Origin: Tubiluchus corallicola | Lineage: Eukaryota; Priapulida; Priapulimorpha; Priapulimorphida; Tubiluchidae | Length of the DNA stretch: 64,000 bases | NCBI GenBank assembly: GCA_030141605.1 | Contig: JAQGDQ010000068.1 | Location: 372,001 to 436,000, forward strand | Reading direction: 5' to 3' | Shown here: positions 11,141 to 22,081 of the stretch, piece after piece | How positions within the stretch are numbered: the stretch's first letter is position 1 | Layout: each line of letters opens with the position of its first letter | Position numbers and translations under genes: made by a program | Notes under the pieces: model-generated | What the model saw: only the letters and a program-made list of their open reading frames with translations | Told to the model about the DNA's origin: nothing | Databases searched by the model: none

Positions 11141-14100
11141 GGGGAGAGTGTGACAGAGAGAGAGAGAGAAATAGATACAGAAAGAAAGAGACAGAGACAG
11201 AGAGAAAGAAGGAGAAAGTATGACAAAGAGAGAGAGAGAGAGATTTTAAAAACTCGTACAGTTCTTTTGATCTTCATGTTTACTTTTCCTTCTGTCTTAA
11301 TTCAGTGGGAATGAATGCATACGCAAATAAAAACAATACAGAGACAGAGACAGAGGCAGATATAAATATAGACACACACACAGGCACTGATACAGATACA
11401 GATACACACTTCTTATTCAACAAAGTCCACAACATTAAAATTACAGTACAAGGAAGTAAATAGTATTTGTATCTGTAAATATATGTAATATGTTTTTATT
11501 CATTTAAGCAATTTTTAACAGATCTATCGAGTCCTTTTACGACTAATGACAAAGTGCAAGTTTAAGAGCTACCTGACAACCTTAAATTCTAGCAAAATCA
11601 CTAACTACGAGGTCTGGTTTATCATTTGTGACGTATTTCATCACGTGCTGTTTAAACGCAGACTGTCTTTTCATCAGACTCATAATTACCTTTATTTTGA
11701 TGAATCTTGTCTGGTTTTTCTGTAAACATATTGCAGAACTTTACTGTTCTAAAATGTCTAGGGAATTGTGACATAAATTATTTCATCGCAGAGAGAGAGG
11801 TTGAGAAGTGAACAAATTATTCTGCTAAGACAGGTAGTTATTATTTAGTCCTCTTGTTTTCCAGGTAGAATCAATCAATGTTTATGCTGCTCGAAATCTT
11901 GTGCTCTTCAGAAACAATAACACTTTTAACAAAATAGAAAATTTATCCTGGCGATATTTGGCGATAAAACTTGGGAAAAATAGGCTTTAAAAGGCTTTTT
12001 AGGCAATGGGGTTTTCCCTGGAGCACCGTCAGACCCAGTTTTCAAATCTAGACTGTAGCGCGGGCATTAGCTTTCTGTGGGAGCTTCTGCTTCTGCATGC
12101 GTTCGTGAAGTTAAAGACAAGAAAACAAGTAAGATTTCCGTATTGTCACAGTATAGACCCCCAGTGCCTTTCCTGTCAGTTTTGAAGTAAAAGTTTAAAG
12201 CAAAGACTGAATTTCGTCCATAGAATTACTTGCTCTGGGTGCCGTTAATATTGACATTTGTTCAAGCTGTCATTCGGTGGGGCTCTTGTGCAATTAGTTT
12301 AGCTTTTGCCAAACAAAATTTCCCAAATCCAAAGTTGGCGTGAAACGGACATTAACCCAGTATGCGGATAACATCTTTGCGGTCAGGAATACGCGGAAAC
12401 GTGGCCAGATTCTTGTTTCTGATGCTGTCTTTATACTCGAGGAAAATTAATTTTTGGATTATTGTGCCGCAAAGAATTTTTCTGTCTGTGGTTGGGATGT
12501 GTGACTGTTTAAGTTTAAGTTTAAGTTTATTTAGCACCAATAAAAAGATTACAATAAAATAAATAAAAACTTTGAATTATTATCAATGAATAAAATAGTC
12601 ATGGGTACGGAGAGCCACACAGAAATGTACTGCTTAAGTGCACCTTGTAATAACACACAACATTACAGTTTTATTTACAGAATGTTCCAATTAAAATAAT
12701 AAGTTATACAATGAAAATTTGTTTGAATCCTAGAGTGAATGGCTTTCTTCTTATAACAGTTTAACAATTAGCAGATTTTAGATTTTCTACTATTACCATG
12801 ATCCCATATGGTTAAAGCCACTGACAAAAAGTGCGAACTATAGCAAAGACTTCGTAAAAAGGTGGTTTGTCTGTTTATGTGTCTGTCCGTCGACAACCAT
12901 CTTCGTTTATGTCCACAAACGTCAAAATCCAAGCTTCACTCATTCGATGCCCGTGTTGCATACTACATATTAGAGTTTTAATATTTTTGATAGTGCTTTG
13001 TGTAAAAAAGCTTTTATATTCGTACTTTAACCATCGCTTCTATACGGCTGAACGAATATCCTCGCCACCGACTTAATACTTATGTGACAGTGATCTATTT
13101 GCTATGGTTTTACTTTAGTTATTGTATTAAAATATCGTGTTAGGCCTCATGACTTATTTATTGTAAAGTTACTTGCTAGTTGTTTGTTGCCATTAGTGGC
13201 GACTGTTGAGGATCTATAATGCGCTTTTGCACGTATACTTACTAGAGTATTTATTTCCACTTTATTTCTATGTCTGACATCTAAATTTATTATTTACGAA
13301 ATGTTGTTTAACCAATAAAATTCTTCGTGCTTACTTTTTTCGTCTCATTTACTCTTTTATTTTACAGGTTACGCAACAGACTGTGGTGAATTACGATATC
13401 TAGGAGAGACGAAATCAGGCATTTACACAGTATATCCAGAATATTCAGAGTATCCCCTTGATGTGTATTGCGATATGGAGACGGATGGCGGAGGATGGAC
13501 GGTAAAATTCATGCACAGAATATAACGTTTATAATAACGTTTTGTAAATTGCTGATACTTTTTAAGGTCAACCCAATAGGGGACGACGAAATGAAAATAA
13601 AGGGTCTGTTTACTAGGACGTATAGCTGAGCTCTCACGACGTAAAGTTAAATTTAAGCTAAGCATTCATTTGTCTCATCGCCCATCGATTTACTACCTGA
13701 GTCAACTGCTGCTTTGTCCCCTCCATTGCGTGCTTCGTTTCGCATAAAATGTAATTTGTAGACGCAGTTGCATTTCTACAATATTATCGCGCCGAAAATA
13801 ATGCCAACGACAGACAAACAAACATTTTATTAAACAAAATCTCCTTTCTTTTTTTGCGTTCTTTACAGACATTTTGGCAAGACATTCCTAATAATGTCCA
13901 TTTTGTCTCATATCTAACAATGTTACAACCTTTTGAAGCAGGCGATTCATCAAAGCAACAAATATTGTGTCTAACACCTATGTATGTAGTTAGCTTATAT
14001 ATATATAGATAGATAGATATATATAAGCTAACTACATACATACGGTGTTAGACACAATATTTGTTGCTTTGATGAATCGCCTGCTTCAAAAGGTTATGTG

Positions 14101-15980
14101 TGTATATATGTATATGTACCTGTCAATGTGTCAGTTGTAGAACTTTTCGTTCTAGTAGTATCTACTTATTGGTGTGTTGCACTTTCCAGGTCATACAGAA
14201 TAGGTACGATGGGTCAGTGGATTTCTATAGGGGATGGAATTCCTATAAATACGGGTTTGGAGAGCTGAAGGGAGAGCATTGGTTAGGTATGTAACAAGCA
14301 TATAGCAATCATATCGCCATTTATTGATGTTGTCAAATTTCAAAGATAAAACCAGTTACGGAGTTTGCTGGCTGTAAATACAAGAGAGCATAACTTTTGC
14401 GCAAAGCATAATGTGCTGCATGAGGCACTGGCTTGTTACACTAGGCAATAACATTATCGTTCAGGGCTGCTGAACTTTCGTGACTCAATACACGTCACAA
14501 TCTAATTTTACCTGAATTTTTTTAGAAGTCATTCATTAGGTACCCTTGAAAGTGGCACACTAGCAATTATCATGTCAAACTTTTCAATGGTCTTGATTAC
14601 TGAGAAGTATCGCCCGGTGGATTACAGGTTACTTAAAGAACATTCTGAAACTTTTTAAACAGCCGTTACTTATACAACGAGCAATATGCTGCAACACTGA
14701 AATACCAAAAAACAACGCAAAACGGGGCAAAGAAGCCATTGTATATTATATGGAAACTTGCAAAATCCGCGTTATTGAAAAATGTTAATTTTAACACGGC
14801 AAAAAATAAACTTTGAAATAAGTTTAAATAAGTTTCAGTTACATATTTGTTATCTTTGTTTTTTGTAGTAAGGCAGATCTAAAAATTTCCTGTACAAATT
14901 TATTTATGTGGTTAAATTCTATTTGGTTAGCTAAACATTACAAGGTGTGACCAGTCACACCAATCTTTATCATGTGTTACAACTCAACTACAAGTCTTGT
15001 CTGATCTTGTTGTTTCGCAATTTTCAAAGAAATTTATCGCTATAAACCTGATATTCTTCCTGTTTGTACTTACATTAAAATAAAACAGTTAATACGCCAT
15101 GGAAATAAACTACAAATCATGTTATTTTGTAACTTGAAGCACAAACAGGATGTGCACCTAAATGTAAGTTATACCAAGGCGTTCTTTCACACCCTAGGCC
15201 CCAGGCCTGCTGAATTTCATGTTTCTCTAACAAAACTGTTCCTCCCTCTGGCTTTACACTTCCTATGACAAGAAAATTGCATGTTTCATATGTTTTTATA
15301 CTTGTTGTATTTTTATAACAAAGAATTTGTTTTAGAATAATCGCTAAGTTTTGACTGATCAACACCTATGTTTCATATAAAATCATGCAGGCTTATTTCT
15401 TGTTTGTAAACTATTTTATTTATGCTATGATAATTACCTGCTTTATGAGCTGTGCACAGGCATATTACATCTTACGCTCCTCAATTTTGACCCATTCCAG
15501 ATTTAAAATGTTATAATTTTCTTGAATAAGGTAAGCATGCCTTCAAACTGCGATACAAATCGGACATCTTGAAATGAGGTGAATACATGGCTCAAAGTGG
15601 GGCTTTCGGACTCGTGTAACCCTCATATACTCCACTAAAATACTTGTCAGACGGTCACTTTTAGGGCCAGATTTTGGGTACTATCATAATCTGAATCAAA
15701 TATTTTCTTAATTATGAAGCGATTAAATCCGTTGTGGGCTCTTGCACCATATCTAAAGGTGTATTACTGTGATCATCCGACCATCCTGCCGTTCATTTTG
15801 AGTGCCATTTAATATTGTCATAGAAACCACTTCTTGGTGAAAACGCCGTTTGTCATTGCTGTGGAATCCGTTTTACCGTAAAAATTTAAAATGCTGAGTA
15901 AATTTATTTAAAAACCAGGCCTAAAAAGTTTTTACATAAACAGCGAGAAAAGAACACAGATTTAAATGCCACGCGTGCGC

Positions 15981-16043
<63 letters not shown>

Positions 16044-16985
16044 AGGAGAGAGTGTAACAAAGAAAGAGAGAGATTTTTAAACTCGTACAGCTCTTTTGAT
16101 CTTCATGCTTACTTTTTCTTCTGCTTAATTCAGTGGGAATGAATGCATGCGCAAAAAAACAATACAGATACAGACACGGAGAGAGGGGCAGAAACAGAGT
16201 TAGATGCAGACACAAATAAAGACACAGACACGGGCACTGATACCAATGCAAATACAGACACTTCTTATTCAATAAAGCCCACAACATTAAAACTACAGTA
16301 TAAGGAAATAAATAGTATCTGTATCTGTACATATGTAACATGTTTTTATTTATTTAAGCAATTTTTCAGCAGATCTATAGAGTCTTTTTACTACAGAGAG
16401 AGGTTACTAAACCCTAACAAATTGTGAGGCAAACAATGGGCGCTGTATTCTAATACAAATTTCATGGTCTGTTGTAGGGCAAACAATGGGCGCCAGGTTG
16501 TAATGCAAAAACTGCATTCGGATTGTAGGAAAATAGCCCTTGAGTGACACCTTTGAAGTTTTGTTGATATTGTGATGCCGTCTCAGATAACAAGGATTCA
16601 CAATTTACTACGTGTGTTAACTAAAGAAAATTATAAAAAAAGAAAAGAAAGAAAAAAGTAAAATGAAACACTTAGCAACAGTTTATAGCTGACACTTACG
16701 CATTGAGTCGAAATGCAAACCAAGTGATTAAACCAAAAATTACTGAATCACTACTGACTTAATAACAGCAACCAAGAAGAGAAAACAAAATGAAATTGAA
16801 GCCGAACATGGCCGAGAACGTACTGCCCTCGAATCTACGAGAACAGGTTACACGCTCGAGAAAATTGGCCTAGAAAACTGAGCTCTGATTGGCCCACGCA
16901 ATTTTACATTCAATACACTACATTTTCATGAAGCCTGTGGTTTCCGAGTCGGTTAAATCCTGCGACCCCCCACAATATGCAGGTT

Positions 16986-17037
<52 letters not shown>

Positions 17038-20000
17038 ATCCCTTCTCCCTCTCTCTCTGTGCTAGCATGGTATTTAAATCTATGGAACAGCATCACGGCG
17101 AAATAGACGGCTTTGTAGAGTAACTTCCTAAGCGAGTAACCCAAAAACCATTTTCAAGTGTGAATTTCATGACGTAAACGTATTTTCTGAACAATTTGTC
17201 ATTTGTGCTTTTATGTAAGTCATTGTCATCGTAACTCTTTGTCATTGGTTGTCACTAGTCCCCAGTTTAGACTTTTGTAAACTTTTCTCTTTTCTACGAT
17301 AGGTTTGAAACACCAACATGCGCTGACTCATCAAGGTACTGCTCAACTGCGAATAGATTTAGAAGATGCTGACGGCATTTGTCGTCACGTGACCTATGAT
17401 GACTTTAAAATCACATCAGAATATGATGGATACCGTCTACTCATCGGAATGTACTCAGGAAACGCCGGTGCGTACTAGCCTTTAGGCCAATACTAAATAA
17501 CATTTTTAGTCACGAACCTTTTCGAGAATTTGGTTAAAACCTATACCTGGCTGGTACAAAACGCACAACAGTATGCACTATTTTATTGAAAATTGATTGT
17601 CAATTATGCAAAGTATAAAATAATCTTTACAAGCATTTGTGTTTCTCATACCATGATGTTCTTCCAGTCGTAGCAAAAGGAATTTGAAACACCTTCATCT
17701 CAATCCGTTTATCAAGGAATAGTATGAAAATCGGAAATCTGTTAAAAATCTGCAAAATCACTTTAAATTATGAGTACTCTGCTCAGAAATCGGTGCTCAA
17801 TAAGTTAAGTACACGTAAATTTCGTACACGTAAATTTGGTCCTGGTAATTTTGGTTGTGAGTAAATTTTGATACCGGGAAATTGGCTAATAAGAATTTTT
17901 GGTGGAGAGAAATTTTAGCACCAAGAAAATTGGGTATGTACAGGGAAAATGTAGTTTTTTTAAAATTTGGTATAAGAAAGGTTTGACACTACGAAAATAT
18001 CTTTTATATAACTTACTGGAAAAAGTTATAAAGGTTCATATTGTTGCTTTGTTGCATTGTTCAAATTTGTTTTTTGTACCTTTGTTTGTTTGTGCGGTGT
18101 TTGTTGTTATTGTTCTTATTGTTGTTGCTGTTTGTCTGTATCGTACTGGCTGCTTTGTTGTGATCATCATCATCATCATCGTCATCATTACGATCTTCAC
18201 TGTGACTTTTATCGTTTTGTTGCTGTTGCTGTTGTCATTACCATTGTTGTTGTTTTTTGCTGTGGTTATTGCTGTCGCTGTTATTGTCGATACGTCGATT
18301 GTCGATATTGTCGCTACTGCTGTTGTTGTTGTTGTTGCTGTTGTCATGCTGTTGCTGTTGTTGCTGCTGTCGGTGATATTGTTGCTGTTGCTGTTGATTA
18401 TCTCTTGCATGCTGTTTTTGTTACCATTATCATCATCATCGTCATCATTGCTATCATCAGTGGTACTATTGATCTTTAATTACTGTTGTTGTGGCAATCG
18501 TTTCGTAAAGAGATACAGAAATGCTCTATTTTCTGTTTAGTACTAAAATTTTCTTGTTCCAAAGTGTTTTGGAAATTTCCTGGTAACATATTTTCCCTCT
18601 ACCTAATATTCCCTATAATACACTTTCCTAAAAGCAAAAATCCCCTGTACCTAAAGATCATTATACCAATTTACCTGTCCCAAAATTTCCATGTACTGGA
18701 ATTCTTGGTTACCAAATTTGCTTCTACCAAGATTTTCCACATTCTTAGTAATCATATGCCACTTTGCAGTATTGCATTGATTGCATCGTTTGTAATTGAG
18801 TGATACTGACGTAATTAGTGTCTAATCAAAAAAAGATTTTTTGTTAGCTTGTCCTGTTCTGTTAGCTACCACTATATATTAATGTTTGTAATCTTAATTT
18901 CCAGATTATTGATAAATTACTGAACGAGCCCATGATTTTTTGAAATCAAACTAGGAGGAACGTGGAAAAGTCGAGACGAGAATCTACATTTGAACAATCG
19001 GATTAGCTGACAAGCTTTTCGTATTAAATTAACGCCTGTTGTGGTCACAATAAGCTTTGTGGTCAAACAATTATGGCGTTGTATTTGTAATCCAAATGTT
19101 CAATCCAGATTCAGTCCCGAGTTTTTCACATTTCGACCAAATCTAATTTCAATTTCAATAACATAAACCATATAATCTCCATTCTATCATATAATCTCTT
19201 TACATTATGTTATGCTACAATAATATTGAATAAAAGGGAGTTGAACGCAGCAGGTGTTATTAAATAAAATTCGACAATTTTGGAAGTAACAAGTTTATAC
19301 TTCCAAATCTCTGACAGGTCAATGTGCCTTCAAGTAAAGCAAGAAATAAATTTCTCGCAAAAACTTGCCAGACTGTTGCGCTGTTCGCAATTTAATAGTG
19401 TCAAACAGAGAATTCCCAGGAGTTGTATTGCATTGTAGGTGCAATGCCCGACGGGAAACAAACTTTTGGTATATTGAAATACGAGTAAAATAAGAGTAGT
19501 TAAAATAAACCGAACCAGATATTATTTAAAACTAGATATCATAGCAGAAAAACCAAGTTGTACAACTGCGGAAGTATACAAGAAAATGGTACCCGAAGTA
19601 TTTTTCAGAAAACTCGCCTTAAAAAATATATTACTTTATAGCAATTTTATGCGTATATCGTACCCGCGTTTAAAGAATTTTTTGTTTGTTTTCGTTTTAA
19701 ATCTCCCGCAATACTGTTCCGACCGCGCCATTACATGACATCATATACGCACAACGTAAATCAGGGGAAGAAAAGGAAATGTTAAACTATGTCCCAAAAA
19801 ACTTTCCATGCAAAGTTATATTACTTAGCATTCCGCTTACCTGCTTGAAAGACTTACGAAACTAAAAAAGAAAATCATTAATTGTTTAAAACGTTTTCAC
19901 CAATTGGCAAAATGTCGTTGACTCACCTCCAGGGTGCACCACTCACTAACCAAAAATTTTTGATTTGATTGACAAGATACAGTAATTTAAAATGTTACTT

Positions 20001-21066
20001 AGTTAGGGACGTGTGCGCTACAAGTGGTTTCATAATTTTTTCAAACTTTACTGAGTATTACCTAAACTTCTTTTAAATGACTTATCGTCAAAATGGCTGC
20101 GTCCAACCGTCATCGCGGAAGTTTAATTTAAAACATGTAAACTACGTTACAGCGTCACTGCCGACGCAAGCCCTGTATGCAAAAAAGACAGTATGTAAGT
20201 AGTATAAAATTTCAGGACGAATTTTAGGCTTTACGTAAGTGGAGGGTTTTCTTGTGCTTTAAACAATTCTGTTAAGAACGGATTTTTAAAAGGTGTCTTT
20301 GAGTCAGTTAATTACCAGCTAACTGATTAATTAAATAATTAACTAAAAGAGTAGCTGGCGCTGTTTGGTTTTGCCTGGTATAGGCATGATACAAATCTGC
20401 TTTCTCCGTACCGAGTACATAACTCAGATGGTTAGAGTAAGTGGGTGTAATCCACTGACCTCGGGTTTAAGTCCCGAAGTATTCACAATTTTTCAACAGT
20501 ATCTCTTTCTGTAACAAATTTCTGTAGGACAAACCGTTCTTTAATATAAACCGTAAGATTTTCTGGCTAGTCATAGCTAAAAAGGAAGCGTAGTTACGTA
20601 TTATAAATGCAAAATAATTATTTCGTGACGTATATAATGCACTAAACGCAATCTCCATTTATCTATGATGTCCTATGGATTCGCTTGTCTACCAAGGTTT
20701 TTTTTAAAAAACACCATTTTTGCAAATCTGTAATTCAAAGTCTCGTCAATGCGATTGTTTTTGGCTCACTTACTAAGCTGACTGTTTTCTTTTTCAGGCG
20801 ACTCGCTGTCGACTCACAATCATATGCAGTTCTCTACCCCTGATGTTGATCATGATCTTCACGTTACCCTCAACTGTGCACAAGCCAATGTGGGCGGATG
20901 GTGGTACAGAGACTGTCATCAAGTCAACCTAAACGGGTTATACCTCCTCGGCTCCAATAGCTATCATCAAAAAGGCATCGTGTGGTACCACTTTAGGGGT
21001 TACGACTACTCTTTGAAACGAACTGAGATGAAAATCAGGAGAGTTAAACACTCACTTCACCGATAG
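4918..21066 (+). CDS. Secreted fibrinogen-related domain (FReD) protein, six coding exons
   Basis: I reconstruct a protein of about 407 residues from exons 4918-5277, 7444-7642, 13368-13501, 14190-14286, 17303-17467 and 20798-21066, totalling 1224 nt (408 codons with stop). Intron phases agree throughout (0, 1, 0, 1, 1). The N-terminus has a signal-peptide-like stretch ([14 protein letters not shown]), a Thr/Asp/Gly-rich linker and an acidic, probably helical segment I cannot assign. The C-terminal ~220 residues are a complete fibrinogen C-terminal domain. It opens with [19 protein letters not shown] and has [13 protein letters not shown], a calcium-site-like FSTPDVDHD and a closing segment [25 protein letters not shown]. 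Four Cys match the two usual disulfides, and one extra Cys lies in exon 5. Ficolin/FREP-type proteins of this kind are often secreted lectins in innate immunity. That role is inference here. The second exon's 5' edge is the least certain point. Confidence 0.9.
5524..5805 (+). CDS. Unassigned ORF inside FReD intron 1
   Basis: I do not recognise this product. A 93-codon frame with no normal ATG start contains helical-looking, charged segments ([18 protein letters not shown] and [18 protein letters not shown]) and ends in TAA. A second overlapping frame from about 5486 to 5601 also looks protein-like ([20 protein letters not shown]) and is preceded by a good acceptor (aatttctttag). Neither joins exon 1 in a matching phase 0. 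They could be an alternative exon, a frameshifted pseudogene or chance. Confidence 0.2.
   Translation: MKLMFQTLEVLICVNYAENVIYREQFRKPAMRFMQVKKRVLEQFMLRLRDYVLLNYRKPELLSKERTAEIVIASLMAIPETVYVQFLIKASAR
5944..5975. repeat. Perfect 32-bp palindrome
   Basis: The 16-base arms aggttataattaatca and its exact complement meet with no spacer around CATG. It lies in FReD intron 1. Confidence 0.9.
7000..7165. repeat. Degenerate ~20-bp tandem repeat in FReD intron 1
   Basis: Variants of tttttctggcaaaaa recur about seven times (ttctgggaaatg, ttctgcaaaatgg, ttctgtgaaaaatc, ttctaggaagc, ttctgacaaag, ttctggcaaaa, ttctgtggaaac). The copies are strongly diverged and no function is evident. Confidence 0.5.
7444..7642 (+). 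CDS. FReD gene exon 2 (5' edge tentative)
   Basis: The frame reads [17 protein letters not shown], then [16 protein letters not shown], then [19 protein letters not shown] and an acidic run ending NAIR plus one base. The donor CGAG|GTAGGC gives phase 1, which is exactly what the first fibrinogen exon needs. Acceptors in phase 0, matching exon 1, follow cag at 7426-7428, 7441-7443 and 7540-7542. I chose 7444 because it has a T-rich tract and keeps the two Cys. A longer open frame in another register covers the same bases and looks like a shadow. Confidence 0.62.
8205..8345 (+). pseudogene. PIF/Harbinger transposase (HARBI1/ALP1-like) fragment
   Basis: The translation [20 protein letters not shown], then [19 protein letters not shown], matches the segment before the DDE nuclease core that I recall for Harbinger-type transposases (pattern: YYRMSPxSFDELL, xxIxPxxxxxDTNxRxxIPPEERL). 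It is closed upstream by TAG at 8202 and loses similarity after about 8340, where the usual LRFLATG segment should follow. It is therefore a truncated remnant. It sits in FReD intron 2. Confidence 0.6.
10515..10572. repeat. GAT/GAC trinucleotide repeat
   Basis: Imperfect (GAT)n interspersed with GAC in FReD intron 2. Confidence 0.85.
11089..11790. repeat. Dispersed (GA)n-linked repeat, copy A
   Basis: A GA-rich tract at 11089-11250 is followed by unique-looking sequence beginning gattttaaaaactcgtacag and ending ttatttcatcg. The ~550 bp after the GA tract recur almost base for base at about 31997-32540 and, more diverged and shorter, at 16070-16395. Internal imperfect agacacagatacagata-type hexamers occur at 11338-11410. 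No coding potential is seen. It lies in FReD intron 2. Confidence 0.85.
12496..12575. repeat. Possible retroelement 3' end with short tandem TTTAAG units
   Basis: Three to four tandem copies of gtttaa are followed by an A-rich tail containing several AATAAA-like motifs. This resembles a LINE or SINE 3' terminus, but I cannot assign a family. Confidence 0.3.
13368..13501 (+). CDS. FReD gene exon 3: start of the fibrinogen domain
   Basis: The acceptor is tttacag at 13361-13367. The exon encodes [17 protein letters not shown] through [13 protein letters not shown] and ends at ACG|GTAAAA in phase 0. It contains the first disulfide pair of the fibrinogen domain (DCG and VYCD). Confidence 0.93.
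13927..14095. repeat. Near-perfect 169-bp foldback (inverted repeat) in FReD intron 3
   Basis: The left arm aaccttttgaagcaggcgat... continues through aacacc and tgtatgtagttagc into a TA/GATA centre. The right arm is its reverse complement, with one extra base after the aacacc segment and small differences in the centre. Arms are about 80 bp with almost no spacer. The intron is only 688 bp, so the foldback is a quarter of it. Its transcript would form a long hairpin. Confidence 0.93.
14190..14286 (+). CDS. FReD gene exon 4
   Basis: The acceptor is ctttccag. The exon encodes [19 protein letters not shown], then [13 protein letters not shown] plus the first base of Gly, corresponding to the canonical VIQRRxDGSVDFxRxW and GFGxLxGEFWLG motifs. 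The donor is TTAG|GTATGT, phase 1. Confidence 0.94.
15955..16560. mobile_element. MITE-like element (copy C) interrupted by (GA)n-linked repeat
   Basis: It opens with cacagatttaaatgccacgc, the same terminal sequence as the inverted-repeat element at 60850-61115. A (GA)n tract and a diverged copy of the 11.2/32.0-kb repeat follow at 16070-16395. From about 16420 it resumes family sequence, with gcaaacaatgggcgc twice around tcatggtctgttgta, as in the reverse complement of 60.95-61.06 kb. The right terminus is not clear. It lies in FReD intron 4. Confidence 0.7.
16990..17036. repeat. (TC)n microsatellite
   Basis: Uninterrupted TC dinucleotides, about 47 bp, in FReD intron 4. Confidence 0.95.
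17303..17467 (+). CDS. FReD gene exon 5
   Basis: The acceptor is ctacgatag. The exon encodes [20 protein letters not shown], then [20 protein letters not shown] and [14 protein letters not shown] with split Gly at both ends. This corresponds to the LRIDL...YxxFxl...YxLxVGxySGxAG segment. The Cys in GICRH is additional to the usual four. The donor is GCCG|GTGCGT, phase 1. Confidence 0.94.
17810..18740. repeat. Inverted degenerate arrays flanking a TTG/TTC-rich trinucleotide core
   Basis: From about 17810 to 17960, units like gtaaattttggtac (variants gtacacgtaaatttggt, gagtaaattttgatacc, gagaaattttagcacc) repeat every ~17 bp. From about 18550 to 18740 the complementary type occurs (ttaccaaatttgcttctacc, gtcccaaaatttccatgtac). 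Between them, 18056-18495 is an imperfect GTT/GCT/CAT trinucleotide tract. The Val/Leu/Ile-rich and Cys-rich frames across it are low-complexity artefacts. It lies in FReD intron 5. Confidence 0.6.
20413..20486 (+). repeat. tRNA-like sequence, SINE head or tRNA pseudogene
   Basis: A box A-like segment (aactcagatggttagagta), a five-pair anticodon-type stem (agtgg/ccact) around a 7-base loop, and a T-arm tcggg-tttaagt-cccga can be drawn. The acceptor stem pairs poorly, so I do not call a functional tRNA. It lies in FReD intron 5. Confidence 0.5.
20798..21066 (+). CDS. FReD gene exon 6: C-terminal part of the fibrinogen domain and stop
   Basis: The acceptor is ttttcag. The exon encodes [55 protein letters not shown] and [14 protein letters not shown], then TAG. 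It carries the calcium-binding-type Asp cluster, the second disulfide pair (NCA and DCH) and the GGWWY ligand-pocket motif. Confidence 0.95.
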
Positions 21067-21129
21067 ATGGCTCTGCCGAGATGTGGCTGATATTGTCCAC
21101 ATTATATCCGTAGATTTTGCAGATCCATT

Positions 21130-21135
21130 AATAAA
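21130..21135 (+). terminator. Candidate poly(A) signal of the FReD gene
   Basis: AATAAA lies 64 bp after the stop codon. A second AATAAA is near 21293. Confidence 0.6.
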
Positions 21136-21879
21136 AAACTGGTTTTATCCAAAACATACCATAAAACATAACGAGTCGGCCGGAAGGCTCAGTAACCGAA
21201 AATAGTTACAGCTATTTGGCATCTGATTTAGTTTAATTATACAGCAATTAGTGAAATTAAACTTTTGCCATCCGTTTAGTTACAGCGCTCTAATAAAGAT
21301 TTATATTATATTTCCAAAGCAACAAAAACATAAAATTGAACAAAAATATTCATAAATAGCGCAGTAAATAACTTAATAAGTGACGAGCTGAGTTATGAAG
21401 CAAATGTAAATACATTATGAATAAAGTCGGCAATCTAAAATAATGATGATAGTAATTATAATCTAGTTAACAACTTGTAAACACATCATAAATTTTCAAG
21501 AAAATTGTTCCACTTTTTCATGTACTTGTAGAATTTATCGGTCACTGCTTATACTATTGTGAGGAGATCTTGGTATTTTAATGTTTCAAAATCTCAGGCT
21601 TTTGTCACATAACTTTCTCGGTCGTCTTATTACTAAATAGTGTATTGACCTAATACATACTACTTATAGCACAAGTTTCATAAATCCTCATGGAAGCAAG
21701 AAAAAGAAGCATTAATAAAACAGTGTACATATCTGACGAAATCATAGTACTTGATAAAACAACTCAATCTTAGACATCGTAGACTTTATCACTGTCATTA
21801 TCGTAGTTGTTATTGTCGTAGCTGCAATTGCAAAGTGTAAACACTATCTTTGCCAACAGAGTACAGCAACCATAGTCAA

Positions 21880-22032
21880 GGCAACAGCAGCAGCAGCAAC
21901 AGTAACAATGACGACGATGATAATGATAGTAACACAACAATGATGACGATGCCAGTGAGTACAACAACAACAGCAGCACTTTGGCTGACTACGGCAACAG
22001 CTACCACCACCACCACCACCACCACCACCACC

Positions 22033-22081
<49 letters not shown>

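Noticed and set aside
17899-18540. A 213-codon hydrophobic frame that looks like a membrane protein
   Set aside because: It is translation of a GTT/GCT/CAT trinucleotide tract in an intron. All frames there stay open and are low complexity.
20413-20486. A functional tRNA gene
   Set aside because: The T-arm and anticodon stem fold, but the acceptor stem pairs poorly and an apparent Tyr anticodon lacks the intron usual in eukaryotes.
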